The notes under the pieces are model-generated. The model ran no database searches. It saw only the letters and a program-made list of their open reading frames with translations, and was not told the origin of the DNA. Positions 16,396 through 25,835 of a stretch of DNA of 46,575 nt are shown one piece after another (within the stretch, counting starts at the first letter, position 1; each line of letters opens with the position of its first letter). The position numbers and the translations under genes are program-made. This DNA is from Pseudomonadota bacterium (GTDB taxonomy: Bacteria; Desulfobacterota; Desulfarculia; Desulfarculales; Desulfarculaceae), in assembly GCA_018896025.1 (NCBI GenBank), contig JAHIND010000033.1, positions 1 to 46,575 on the forward strand, in the 5' to 3' direction.

Positions 16396-17795
16396 GTGAG
16401 CAACAAGGGGGCCGGTTACCGGGCCGAATTCAGCTTCGCGGCGTTTGTTTTGATCATTTTGCTGGCAGGCGCATGGCCGGCCATGGCCGCAGGTCCCAAG
16501 GCCCCGCCTCCCAAGGGGGAAGTCACCCTGGAGCAGGCCCTTTCCATGGCCCTGGACTACTCGCCCAACATCAAGCAGACGCTGGCCCAGATGGACAAGT
16601 CGGCCAGCCAGCAGAAGGAGGCCTTCACCTACTTCCTGCCCACCCTGAACACCAGCTACGGCTGGCAAAAGAACCAGAACCCGCCCCAGTACCACATCAT
16701 GGGCCAGGCGGTGACCGTGGGCTCGGACAACGTGTACCAATGGTCCACCGCCCTCACCCAGCCCCTGTTCACCGGCTTCCGCCTCACCAGCCAATACGAG
16801 CTGGCCAAGCTGGGAGTGGACATCGCCGAGACCGAGCTGTTCCTCAGCTACCTGGAGGTGGCCTATCAGGTGAAGCAGGCATATTTCCTGTTCTTGCGAG
16901 CCATCAAAAACGCGGAGGTGGCCGACAAGACGGTGAAGCAGTTGGAGGCCCAGCTCAAGGTGAGCCGGGACTTCTACGAGGTGGGCATCATCCCCATCAA
17001 CGACGTGCTCAAGACCGAGGTGAGCCTGTCCGACGCCAAGCAGGCCCGCATCAAGGCCTACAACAACCGCGCCCTAACCCGGGCCCGGCTCAACCGGCTG
17101 CTGGGCCTGCCGGTGGAAAACGGCACCAGGGTCAAGGACATCCTCAAGTCCTACCCGGTGAACACCGACTTTCAGAGGGCCCGCCTGATCGCCCTGGTGG
17201 AGCGCCCGGAGCTCAAGGCCCTGGATCTGCAACTCCAGCAGGCCGACCAGAGCATCCGCAAGGCCCAGAGCGGCTATTACCCCTCCCTGGACCTCCAGGC
17301 CAGCTACGACTTTCTCGGCGACACGCCCACCATGGGCCCCAGCGAATATTACGACACCACCAATTGGACCGTGGCCACCCAGTTGAGCTGGTCCTTCTGG
17401 GAGTGGGGCCGCACCGGCCACCAGACCAGCCAGTCGCGGGCCGACAAGCGCCGCCTGAAGGCGGTGAAGCAGGACATGGAGGACGAGGTCAACCTCCAGG
17501 TCAAGGAGGCCATCCTCTATCTGCAGGAATCCCAGGCCAACATCGCCACCGCCACGGTGGGGGTGAAGCAAGCCGAGGAGAACTACCGCATCACCTTTGA
17601 GCGCTACCGGGAGCAGCTCACCACCAACACCGAGCTGTTGGACGCCCAGGTGCTTTTGGCCAGGGCCCGCAGCAGCTATTACGACGCCCTGGCCACTTTC
17701 AACATCGCCGAAGCCGGTTTGCAGAGATCCATGGGCCGGGGTCTTGCCGGTCTGAACCTCAAGGCTCCGCCGCAACCGGACCGAAGTTTTTGGCC

Positions 17796-17799
<4 letters not shown>
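16396..17799 (+). CDS. TolC-family outer membrane efflux protein
   Basis: 467 residues. The start is GTG 16396, six bases after AAGGAGG. It gives a signal peptide with core FAAFVLIILLAGAWPAMA. An ATG at 16392 is out of frame. The mature protein has the duplicated TolC arrangement: LEQALSMALDYSPNIKQ, DYSP-type helix starts, TALTQPLFTGFRL (strand), long helices and a second half with LSWSFWEWGRTGHQTSQS. This family forms trimeric channels for efflux pumps and type I secretion. Its stop overlaps the ftsE ATG (ATGA), so it is translationally coupled to an FtsEX system. That is unusual for TolC, and no membrane-fusion protein is encoded nearby. Confidence 0.88.
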
Positions 17800-18457
<658 letters not shown>

Positions 18458-18461
<4 letters not shown>

Positions 18462-19345
18462 AACGGCGGGGCGTGGTGGGGCGCGCCTTGCGCCAGATGG
18501 GCGAGGACCTCTGGCTGCAAGGGGTGGCCATCAGCACCCTGGCCGTGGCTCTGGCCATCATGGGCGCCTATCTGGCCCTGTGCCTGAACCTCAATCAGGC
18601 GGCGGGCCGCTTGCTCACCGGCCCAACCCTCCTGGTGGTTACCGACCCGCAGGTGCGTCCCGAGGAGGGACGAGTGCTGGCCGCGGAACTGGCCCGCCTG
18701 CCGGGGGTGGCCTCGGCCGCCTACGTGGACCAGCAGGAGGCCATGATTCGCTTCCGCCGCCAGTTGGGCCCCCAGGCCGACCTGCTGGACGATTTGGAAA
18801 CCAACCCCCTGCCCAACGCCGTGGAGCTGGTGCTTACCCCTGACCTGGCCGCCCCGCCGGAGCTGGCCGCCTATATCAAGAACATGGCCGGGGTCAGCGA
18901 CGTGGTAACCGGCCGCCCCTGGCTCCAGCGCTTGGAGCGGGCCCTCAGGGCCGGGGGCGAACTGGCCGTCGCCCTGGGCATCCTGCTCTTTTTGGCGGTG
19001 GTGCTGGTCACCAGCAACACGGTGCGCCTGGCGGTGCACGTGCGCCGCCGGGAGCTGGAGTTGATGGCCCTGGTGGGAGCCGGGGGCGGGTACATGCGCG
19101 GGCCCTTCCTGGTGGAGGCGGTGTTGCAGGGCCTGGCCGCCGCCGCTCTGGCCAGCCTGCTGCTTTGGGGCCTGTTTGTCCTTTTGGCCGCGCCCGACGC
19201 CCTTCCCTGGGGCCTGCGTTTGGGCCAAATATTGGCCTTCCCTCCCCTGCTGCCCGGGGCCTTGGGCGGGTTGGCCGTGGTTTCCGGGCTCATGGGCGGC
19301 TTCTTGGGGGTGGGGCGCAGCCTGCATCCGCGGGAGGTGCTGTGA
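18458..19345 (+). CDS. ftsX: cell division protein FtsX
   Basis: 295 residues. The first membrane helix is near residues 22-44 (VAISTLAVALAIMGAYLAL). A periplasmic domain of about 120 residues follows (from LLVVTDPQVRPEEG to LQRLERALRA), with three more helices in the C-terminal permease domain. FtsX couples ATP hydrolysis by FtsE to peptidoglycan hydrolase activation. The TTG at 18458 overlaps the ftsE stop (TTGA). The next gene, encoding an EnvC-like activator, overlaps its own stop (GTGA). This makes a four-gene chain of overlapping stop-start pairs. Confidence 0.88.
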
Positions 19346-20451
19346 GCCGTCCCGGACGCCTTGCCTCGGCGGTTTTGGCCGCGGCCTTGCTCCTCATCCC
19401 CTGCCATGCCCTGGCCCAGAGCGCCTCGGAGGCCCGCCAGGAGATCAAGGGCCGTCTGGTCACCATGCTCGACCAGTGGAACCAGGCGGTGCGGGAGGCG
19501 TCCCGCCTGCAGAGCGAGATGGAGGAGATGGAGGAAAACATCGCCCGTGAGCAGCGCGAGGCCGGCCGCCTGGCCCTGCGCCAACGGGAGATGACCGAGC
19601 GCCTGGAAGGGGCCCAGGCCGAGGAGATAACTCTGCGCCTGCGCTTGGACGCCCTGCAAAAGGTCTATCACCGGCAGGTGCGCGTCTTGTATCTGCTGGG
19701 GGTGGAGGGTGACTTCGGCCTGCTGGCCTCGGCCAGGGATTACCGCGAGGTGATGGAGCGCTCCCAGGCCGTCACCTGGCTTTTGGCCGGGCAGCACCAG
19801 CGCCTGGACGACCTGAAAACCGCCCGCCGCCGCCTTAACCAGGTGCAGGGCAACCTGGCCCTGGAGCAGAACCAGATAGACGAGGTGCGGGCCAAGCTTC
19901 TGGAGACCCAGATCCGCCTGGGAGGTCTGCACCAGCGGCGCGCCGAGTTGTTGGTGCGCCTGGAGGAGCGTCGCCTGCTGCTCATAGAACGCATCTCAGC
20001 CCTGCAGGAGGCTGAAGCCCGCCTGGCCCGGGCCTTTGCCCTGCCCCCCCTGGCTTCCGGGGCCAAGGCCCGCCCCATGCCCGGAGTGCGGGAGGCCCAG
20101 GGGCACCTGAGCCCGCCGGTACAGGGCCGGGTCTTGGGGCGGGGGTCCGGGGCCCTGCAACCAGGGATCACCATCCAGGCGGCGGCTGGGGCGCCGGTGA
20201 GGGCACCCTGGGCCGGAAAGGTGGCCTACGCCGGTGAATTGGCCCACGTGGGCAAGGTGGTGGTCCTGGACCACGGCGAAAAGGTGCACACTGTGCTGGG
20301 CCATCTGGGCTCGGTGGCGGTGAGCCAGGGGCAGGCCATCGGCCCCGGCGAAATGGTGGGCACCCTGGGGCCGGGGGGCCTGTTGTACCTGGAGGTGCGC
20401 CTCAAGACCAAGGCCCAGGACCCTCGCAGGTGGTTGCGGCTGGACTATTGA
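19342..20451 (+). CDS. envC: EnvC-type murein hydrolase activator with degenerate LytM domain
   Basis: 369 residues from GTG 19342, chosen because it overlaps the ftsX stop and yields a signal peptide (core ASAVLAAALLLIP). Residues ~30-230 are a long coiled coil (LQSEMEEMEENIAREQREAG and following). The C-terminal ~100 residues are a LytM/M23 beta domain. The zinc ligands are not intact: GITIQAAAGAPV replaces the HxGxD motif and LYLEVR replaces HLHFE. As in E. coli EnvC, it should be a non-enzymatic activator of an amidase, bound to FtsX. Which amidase is activated cannot be told. Confidence 0.88.
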   Translation: MSRPGRLASAVLAAALLLIPCHALAQSASEARQEIKGRLVTMLDQWNQAVREASRLQSEMEEMEENIAREQREAGRLALRQREMTERLEGAQAEEITLRLRLDALQKVYHRQVRVLYLLGVEGDFGLLASARDYREVMERSQAVTWLLAGQHQRLDDLKTARRRLNQVQGNLALEQNQIDEVRAKLLETQIRLGGLHQRRAELLVRLEERRLLLIERISALQEAEARLARAFALPPLASGAKARPMPGVREAQGHLSPPVQGRVLGRGSGALQPGITIQAAAGAPVRAPWAGKVAYAGELAHVGKVVVLDHGEKVHTVLGHLGSVAVSQGQAIGPGEMVGTLGPGGLLYLEVRLKTKAQDPRRWLRLDY

Positions 20452-20514
20452 CCAGTTAGGCCACAGGCGCTAACCTTAAGTTTTTAAAGTCCAACTATCC
20501 CCGGGGAGGTAAAC

Positions 20515-21930
20515 ATGCCCGGCCGCACGCTACGTCATGGCTTGTTTTTACTGGCCATTTTGGCCGTTCTCAGCTTCTACCTGCCCCAGTTTCAGCACCA
20601 ATCGGCCCAGGCCGCCAGCGACGCTGACTACAGCCGCATGCGTCTGCTCACCGAGGTGATGGAGCAGATCCAGAAAAAATACGTGGAGAAAAAGACTCCC
20701 GACGAACTGCTAACCGCGGCGGTAAAGGGCATGGTCAGCAGCCTGGACCCCCACTCGGACTACATGACTCCCGAGGAATATAAAGAGCTGCAAATCGAGA
20801 CCAAGGGCACCTTCAGCGGGGTGGGCATCGTCATCACCAGCAAGGACGGCATCCTGACCGTGGTCTCGCCCATCGAGGGCACCCCGGCCTTCAAGGCGGG
20901 GGTGGAAGCGGGCGACCGCATCATGAAGATCGACGGCAAGCTCACCAAAGGCATGACCCTCATGGACGCGGTGAAGAGCATCCGGGGCCCCAAGGGCTCC
21001 AAGGTGGTGCTGACCGTGCTGCGGGAGGGGGCCAACAACCTCAAGGACATCGAGATAGTGCGCGACATGATCCCCATTAAGAGCGTGCGCTATTATCTCT
21101 TGGGGGACGGCTACGGCCTGATCCGCCTGGCAAACTTCCAGGAGAACACCACCGATGAGCTGGTCAAGGGCCTCAACGAGCTGCAAAGCCAAAAGGTGCC
21201 CCTGAAGGGCCTGATCATCGACCTCAGGACCAACCCCGGTGGCCTGCTCACCGAAGCGGTGAACGTGGCCGACCAGTTCCTGGACAGCGGCCTGATCGTC
21301 TCCACCAGGGGCCGGGCCCCAGGCCAGGAGATGGTCTTCCGGGCCACTCCGCGCATGACCGCCAACAACTACCCCATCATCGTGTTGGTCAACCAGGGCT
21401 CGGCCAGCGCCAGCGAGATTTTGGCTGGCGCGCTGCAGGACCACCACCGGGCCATGATCCTGGGCACCCAGAGCTTCGGCAAGGGCTCGGTTCAGACCAT
21501 CCTGCCCCTGGAGGACAAGGGAGCCCTAAAGCTGACCACGGCCCGCTACTACACTCCCAATGGCCGGGCCATCCAGGCCAAGGGCATAACGCCTGATTTG
21601 GTGGTGCCCTTCAAGCCGCCCGCACCGGAGCCCAAGGTGGAGAAGAAGACCCAGTCCTTGAGGGAAAAGGACCTGCAAGGGGCCATGGCTCCTGAAGAGG
21701 AAAAAACGCCGGCCAAGGCTGAAAAGGCCGAGCCCGCCAAAACCGACGAAAGCGACTCGGCCAAGGACAAGGACAAGAACGAAAAGGACAAGCTGTACTA
21801 TCCCCAGGACCGTTTGGAAAAAGACAACCAGATGGTCCGGGCCCTGGACCTGCTAAAGGCCTGGCAGATTTTCTCCGCACGCGAGGGAATGAACCAAGGC
21901 AAGGATGCCGGTGCCGTTAAGAAGCAGTGA
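20515..21930 (+). CDS. ctpA: C-terminal processing peptidase (S41, PDZ)
   Basis: 471 residues. A signal anchor (GLFLLAILAVLSFYLP), an N-terminal helical region, a PDZ domain (~97-180, GTFSGVGIVITSKDG) and the S41 protease core follow in order. The catalytic dyad is S298 in NQGSASASE and K323 in FGKGSVQT. The C-terminus is a lysine/glutamate-rich tail (~370-440) of low complexity. CtpA proteases trim periplasmic proteins and, in several Gram-negatives, degrade peptidoglycan hydrolases. That fits its place after ftsE-ftsX-envC. GGGGAGG lies close before ATG 20515, and the gap to envC is 63 bases. Confidence 0.92.
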   Translation: MPGRTLRHGLFLLAILAVLSFYLPQFQHQSAQAASDADYSRMRLLTEVMEQIQKKYVEKKTPDELLTAAVKGMVSSLDPHSDYMTPEEYKELQIETKGTFSGVGIVITSKDGILTVVSPIEGTPAFKAGVEAGDRIMKIDGKLTKGMTLMDAVKSIRGPKGSKVVLTVLREGANNLKDIEIVRDMIPIKSVRYYLLGDGYGLIRLANFQENTTDELVKGLNELQSQKVPLKGLIIDLRTNPGGLLTEAVNVADQFLDSGLIVSTRGRAPGQEMVFRATPRMTANNYPIIVLVNQGSASASEILAGALQDHHRAMILGTQSFGKGSVQTILPLEDKGALKLTTARYYTPNGRAIQAKGITPDLVVPFKPPAPEPKVEKKTQSLREKDLQGAMAPEEEKTPAKAEKAEPAKTDESDSAKDKDKNEKDKLYYPQDRLEKDNQMVRALDLLKAWQIFSAREGMNQGKDAGAVKKQ

Positions 21931-22853
21931 CCCGGCCTAAAAAGTCCAAGAAGCGCACCCCGCACCCCCGCCGAGCCCTCTGGGCCTTGGCGGTGGCCGG
22001 GGTTATTTTTGCCTTTTTGGTGGGTCTGTGGTGGAGTACCCCCGCTCCCCGGCGTCCCGCCTCCAAGCAGCCTGCCCCGACCCCAGTCGCCAAAGCCAAG
22101 CCTACCGTGAAGCCCAAGAAGGCCGCTTCCCCCAGGGAGCCAGGCGCAACAACCCCTACGGCTCCGCGCCCCATGGTGGCCATCATCATCGACGACATGG
22201 GCCATGGCTTGGCTCCGGCCCAGCGTCTGGCCGGGCTGGGGATGCCCCTCACCTTTTCTATTTTGCCCCACTCGTCCCAGGCCAAGGCCGTGGCCCGCCT
22301 GGCCCATGATCAGGGCCTGGAGGTGATGCTGCACCTGCCCATGGAGCCCAAGGGTTACCCCGGCCGCAATCCCGGCCAGGGGGTGTTGCTGCTGGGCATG
22401 ACCCGGGAGCGCCTGCTGGAGGTGCTGCGAGACGACCTGGCCAGGGTGCCGCTGGCGGCGGGGGTGAACAACCACATGGGCTCCAGTTTCAGCCTGCATC
22501 CGGAGCTGCTGGAGCCGGTGCTTTTGGAAATTCAGCGGCGCGGCCTGTTCTATCTGGACAGCTTCACCAGCGCCGACTCCCTGGGCCTGGCCACGGCCCA
22601 ACGCCTGGGCCTGCGCACCGGACGCCGGGACGTGTTCCTGGACCACCAGACAAGCCGGGAGGCCATAGACCAGCAGATCCGGCGGCTGTTGGCCTTGGCC
22701 CAGGAAAGAGGCCGCGCCGTGGCCATAGGACATCCCCATCCCGAGACCATAAAGGCCCTGGAGGAATGGGCCCCCCGCCTGCGACGTCAAGTTATTTTGG
22801 TTAAGGTTTCAGAGGTGTTGAGCGCCACGTCAAGCCCTGGCCAGGGTCACTAG
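21927..22853 (+). CDS. divergent polysaccharide deacetylase family protein (YibQ/DUF610)
   Basis: 308 residues starting at GTG 21927, which overlaps the ctpA stop (GTGA). A basic N-terminus and one membrane helix (ALWALAVAGVIFAFLVGLW) are followed by a proline/lysine-rich linker and the catalytic-like domain: VAIIIDDMGHG, LPMEPKGYPGRNPGQG, NNHMGSSFS, DSFTSADS and AIGHPHPETI. It belongs to the NodB-like superfamily, but in this branch enzyme activity is unproven. It frequently sits after ctpA in proteobacterial ftsEX-linked operons, an association stated from general knowledge. Its last 24 bases overlap the convergent pgpA gene. Confidence 0.85.
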   Translation: MTRPKKSKKRTPHPRRALWALAVAGVIFAFLVGLWWSTPAPRRPASKQPAPTPVAKAKPTVKPKKAASPREPGATTPTAPRPMVAIIIDDMGHGLAPAQRLAGLGMPLTFSILPHSSQAKAVARLAHDQGLEVMLHLPMEPKGYPGRNPGQGVLLLGMTRERLLEVLRDDLARVPLAAGVNNHMGSSFSLHPELLEPVLLEIQRRGLFYLDSFTSADSLGLATAQRLGLRTGRRDVFLDHQTSREAIDQQIRRLLALAQERGRAVAIGHPHPETIKALEEWAPRLRRQVILVKVSEVLSATSSPGQGH

Positions 22854-23333
22854 CCAGGCCAGCAGCCGCCAGCAAACCAGGGCGTAGAGCCCGGCCAAGA
22901 GGTCGTCGGCCACCACTCCCCAGGCTCCGGGTAGCCGCTGCAAGGCGTTTATGCCCAGGGGCTTCATGATGTCGAAATAACGGAAAAAGGCCAGGGCCGC
23001 CACCAACTCCCAGCCCAGGGAGCTGAGGCCGTACATGGCCAGCAGCATGCCCGTGGCCTCGTCGATCACTATGCGGCCGGGATCGGCCCGGTCCCCGAAG
23101 ACCCGGCGGCGCAGGGCCAGGCGGCAGAAATACACCGCGGCCAGGCTCGCCAAGGCCACCACAGCCCCGTATTGCCAGCCGCACAGCGTTTTGCCCAGGG
23201 CCAGCCACCAGGCTCCCAGGGTGGCTATTAGCAGGGAGCCGTAGGTGCCGTGGGGGCCGGGAATGAGGCCTACCCCCAAGCTGACCGTGAGCTTGAGGGG
23301 CCAGTGGCCCTTTGTAGGGTTTTGATTTTGCAA
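22830..23333 (-). CDS. pgpA: phosphatidylglycerophosphatase A
   Basis: 167 residues. Family marks include VSLGVGLIPGPHGTYGSL near the N-terminus, RIVIDEATGMLLAM with its acidic pair, and FFRYFDIMKPLGINALQRLP then GVVADDLLAG. Three to four hydrophobic helices. It dephosphorylates phosphatidylglycerophosphate to phosphatidylglycerol. The start is assigned to TTG 23333 without a strong ribosome-binding site, so it may be a few codons off. A transcription terminator lies just upstream of the start. The 3' end overlaps the deacetylase gene head-to-head by 24 bases. Confidence 0.85.
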   Translation of the reverse strand: MQNQNPTKGHWPLKLTVSLGVGLIPGPHGTYGSLLIATLGAWWLALGKTLCGWQYGAVVALASLAAVYFCRLALRRRVFGDRADPGRIVIDEATGMLLAMYGLSSLGWELVAALAFFRYFDIMKPLGINALQRLPGAWGVVADDLLAGLYALVCWRLLAWLVTLARA

Positions 23334-23352
23334 GGCCGATTCATTCCGTCAT

Positions 23353-23383
23353 AAAAAACCGGCGGCTCAGGCGAGCCACCGGT
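23353..23383 (-). terminator. terminator of the 121-residue gene
   Basis: On the minus strand ACCGGTGGCTC pairs with GAGCCGCCGGT (one G-U) around GCCT, then six T. Stem 23358-23368 with 23373-23383. Confidence 0.8.
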
Positions 23384-23537
23384 CTATATCTTTTTAAAAG
23401 TTCCGCCGCGGACCTGTTTTTGCTCTACCTCATTCATACCAGAACGGTCCGGCGGCGAGGTGTGCATAATTTTAGGCACATCGATGGTGGGGCAGGCTGT
23501 CCCCTCACCAGCCGGACGCGGCGCGAAAAGGGATAAA

Positions 23538-23903
23538 CTACTCGGCCGGAACTAACCGCCAGGCCTTGGAGCGGCCGCGAGGTTTTTCCAAAGTGAAGGA
23601 AGCGCCTTCTTTGGCGCCGGTGAGATCGCCGAAGTCGGTGATGGTAAGGCGGCCGGTGTTGGTGACTTTGTACACCATGGCCTGGACCTTTTCTTTCTTG
23701 CGGGTTTCCTGCTTAATGTCGCCGGCTTCGACCATGGCCTGTTTCAACTGCTGGGCGAATTCCACCGCGGTCATGTCGCGCGAGGGACCCTTGGGGCCTT
23801 TGGTCTTGAAGTTGCTGCGAATCTCTTGCTCGGAGACGCCGCTTTTGACCATTTTGAGCAGCTTGGCTCGGTCTGTTTCATTCCAACGAGAGGTTCGTGC
23901 CAC
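23538..23903 (-). CDS. 121-residue uncharacterised, probably DNA-binding protein
   Basis: It starts at GTG 23903 after AAAGGAGAAAAGAC and ends with its own terminator. The first ~30 residues (MARTSRWNETDRAKLLKMVK, then SGVSEQEIRSNF) have the spacing of a helix-turn-helix. The middle is helical (DMTAVEFAQQLKQAMVEAG) and basic (ETRKKEKVQ), and the C-terminus (VYKVTNTGRLTITDFGDLTG to WRLVPAE) looks like a small beta domain. The protein is rich in K/R and cytoplasmic. I do not recognise a named family. A nucleoid-associated or repressor role is only inference. Its upstream region is the most AT-rich part of the window. Confidence 0.75.
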   Translation of the reverse strand: MARTSRWNETDRAKLLKMVKSGVSEQEIRSNFKTKGPKGPSRDMTAVEFAQQLKQAMVEAGDIKQETRKKEKVQAMVYKVTNTGRLTITDFGDLTGAKEGASFTLEKPRGRSKAWRLVPAE

Positions 23904-24300
23904 GTCTTTTCTCCTTTATTTTATTTGTTATCAAACAAACAACTCTTTGCTTATTTGCTATATATACAGGCTGTTTTCCAGGCGCGTCAACCCGTAAACG
24001 TCAAAAGATTTAGATTTTTATATCACAACGTTTGCTGAGTCATTTGTCATTGCTAAAAATAGAACCATGGGAATTACCTTCGGATTAGATAGTCTTTAGC
24101 GGCTATATGCCGATAGGTTGTGGTTATTTAAATTGGTCATAAATCATTGATTGAGGCTACACTTGCGGCGTCATGGCTTTTCAATTAAACTCCCCAGACA
24201 GTTTCCGGATATTTTATTCAATCGCTTAAATAGATTGTCGCCTGTTGTTGTATTTATTGGACACTGAAACGCACCTGTCAAATATTTTTGGGAGCGCTGC
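23904..24300. other. AT-rich noncoding interval between the 121-residue gene and cbiB
   Basis: About 400 bases, much richer in A and T than the surrounding GC-rich genes. The side next to the 121-residue gene contains TATATA-type elements and an imperfect dyad (TTTGTTATCAAA at about 23926-23937) and should hold its promoter. The cbiB side reads TGTCAAATATTTTTGGGAG just before the ATG. No cobalamin-riboswitch B12 box was recognised, and no tRNA or small ORF. Confidence 0.5.
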
Positions 24301-25263
24301 ATGAGCGGGGCGTGGCTGATAGCCCTCGCCGTGGCGGTCGACGCCTTATTGGGCGATCCTCCTTCCTGGCCCCATCTGGTGCGCTACATGGGCCGGGCCA
24401 TAACTTTTTTGGAAGGTCGTTTGCGCCCCCTGACCTCCTCTCCCATGGGCCTGCGCTTGGCGGGCGGGGTTTTGGTGCTGTTGGTGGTGGGCGGGTTCGC
24501 CCTGGCCGCAGTCTTGTGCCTGGCCCTGGCGGGGTCCTTGGCCTACGCCCTGGCCTGGCTCTTGGCGCTGGTGCTTTGCTGGCAGTGCATCTCCGCCGGT
24601 CAGCTGTGGCGGGAGGCCCGCTCGGTGTTGGCGGCTCTGGAGGGCGGCGACCTGGGTCTGGCCCGCGGCCGCCTGGCCATGATCGTGGGGCGCGAGACTC
24701 AAGACCTGGACCCCGAGGCGGTGCGCCGCGCGGTGGTGGAGACCGTGGCCGAAAACTTCAACGACGGGGTGGTGGCCCCCCTGCTCTACCTGGCCTTGCT
24801 GGGTCCGGTGGGAGCGGTGGCCTATAAGGCCGTGAACACCCTGGATTCCATGGTCGGCTACCGCGACGAGCGCTATCTATACCTGGGTTGGGCCGCGGCC
24901 CGCCTGGACGATCTGGCCGGGTGGCTGCCCGCCCGCCTCAGCGCCCTGCTCCTGGCGGCGGCCTGCCCCTTGCTGGGCCTGGGGGCCGGGGACGCCTGGC
25001 GGGTAGCCCTGCGGGACCACGGGGCCCACAAGAGCCCCAACTCGGCCTGGCCCGAGGCGGCGGCGGCCGGAGCCTTGGGGGTGCGCCTGGGCGGCCCCAA
25101 CCGTTACCACGGCGTCCTGGTGGACAAGCCCTGGATAAACCCGGAGGGCGGTCCCACCGGCTCCCTCCAGGCGAAGCAGTGCGTGCACCTGATGCAGTTG
25201 GCCACCATCCTGGCCGCAGGGGGCGCTTTTTTTGTCGCCTGGGGCCTAGGTTGGTGGGCCTAG
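24301..25263 (+). CDS. cbiB: adenosylcobinamide-phosphate synthase
   Basis: 320 residues, integral membrane. Family motifs are ALLGDPPSWPHLVRYMGRAI at the N-terminus, IVGRETQDLDPEAVRRAVVE, TVAENFNDGVVAPL, KAVNTLDSMVGYRDERY, RDHGAHKSPNSAWPEAAAAG and the C-terminal glycine-rich strand. It joins the aminopropanol (or its phosphate) side chain to adenosylcobyric acid late in cobalamin synthesis. No other cob/cbi gene lies in the window. ATG at 24301, with GGGAG nine bases upstream. Confidence 0.93.
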   Translation: MSGAWLIALAVAVDALLGDPPSWPHLVRYMGRAITFLEGRLRPLTSSPMGLRLAGGVLVLLVVGGFALAAVLCLALAGSLAYALAWLLALVLCWQCISAGQLWREARSVLAALEGGDLGLARGRLAMIVGRETQDLDPEAVRRAVVETVAENFNDGVVAPLLYLALLGPVGAVAYKAVNTLDSMVGYRDERYLYLGWAAARLDDLAGWLPARLSALLLAAACPLLGLGAGDAWRVALRDHGAHKSPNSAWPEAAAAGALGVRLGGPNRYHGVLVDKPWINPEGGPTGSLQAKQCVHLMQLATILAAGGAFFVAWGLGWWA

Positions 25264-25661
25264 CCTTGGGCGCGCCGGGCGCTGAGGGTTATCTCCGGCG
25301 GATTCAAGATGGTCTTTTTCACATGGCACATGTTCGCTGCCCTGACCACCGCTTTTTCGTACTTTTGGGGAAACTCCGGGGGGAGGATTATCTCCATCTC
25401 AATGGCTTTTTCCTGCTTGCCGTCGTCCGACATGATCAGACGCTGCACCACATTGATGTCGTCGGTGGGGATCTCCCGCGCACGGCAAAAGTTGAGCACG
25501 TAATAGGAGGTGCAGGTGGCCAAGGAGACCAGGAAAAGCTCAAAGGGTGACGGGGCCGACCCATCCCCGCCTTGGCTGGCGGGTTGATCGGTGGTCACTT
25601 CAAATCCGTCCCAACGGGCGGTGATCTTTTGGTTCGGCCCCAGACTGATGTTCATTTCCAT
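25260..25661 (-). CDS. OsmC family protein
   Basis: 133 residues from ATG 25661, with AAAGGGA upstream. The longer frame to 25832 lacks family similarity. The pattern MEMNISLGPNQKITARWDGF, then GDGSAPSPFELFLVSLATC with cysteines in LATCTSYYVLNFC and MCHVKKTI, fits the OsmC/Ohr fold. The first motif cysteine (C of LATC) is in the usual place, but the second does not match the canonical Ohr peroxidatic pair. Peroxidase activity is therefore uncertain, and this may be a YhfA-like member. The stop overlaps the convergent cbiB stop region by four bases. Confidence 0.82.
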   Translation of the reverse strand: MEMNISLGPNQKITARWDGFEVTTDQPASQGGDGSAPSPFELFLVSLATCTSYYVLNFCRAREIPTDDINVVQRLIMSDDGKQEKAIEMEIILPPEFPQKYEKAVVRAANMCHVKKTILNPPEITLSARRAQG

Positions 25662-25835
25662 GCAGATATCCCTTTCGCGGATAGGCCCCGGCCCGTTGCA
25701 AGGTCCAAGGTTGATTACTCTGATAACAGTTAACAGAAAAAACCTATTTTTTAAGATATCATCGGCCCACGGTTTTGCCAGCGGGAACAACCCATGGTAA
25801 CTATAAGCCGGTTCGGTTTTTAGCGGGAGCAAGGC

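Noticed and set aside
16392..17600. 402-codon ORF starting at ATG 16392, overlapping the TolC-like gene
   Set aside because: Different frame from the TolC motifs, rich in G/P/R/H. GTG 16396 with the same ribosome-binding site gives the real protein.
24000..24300. Cobalamin riboswitch upstream of cbiB
   Set aside because: No B12-box-like sequence was recognised in the AT-rich interval, and the fold cannot be verified by eye.
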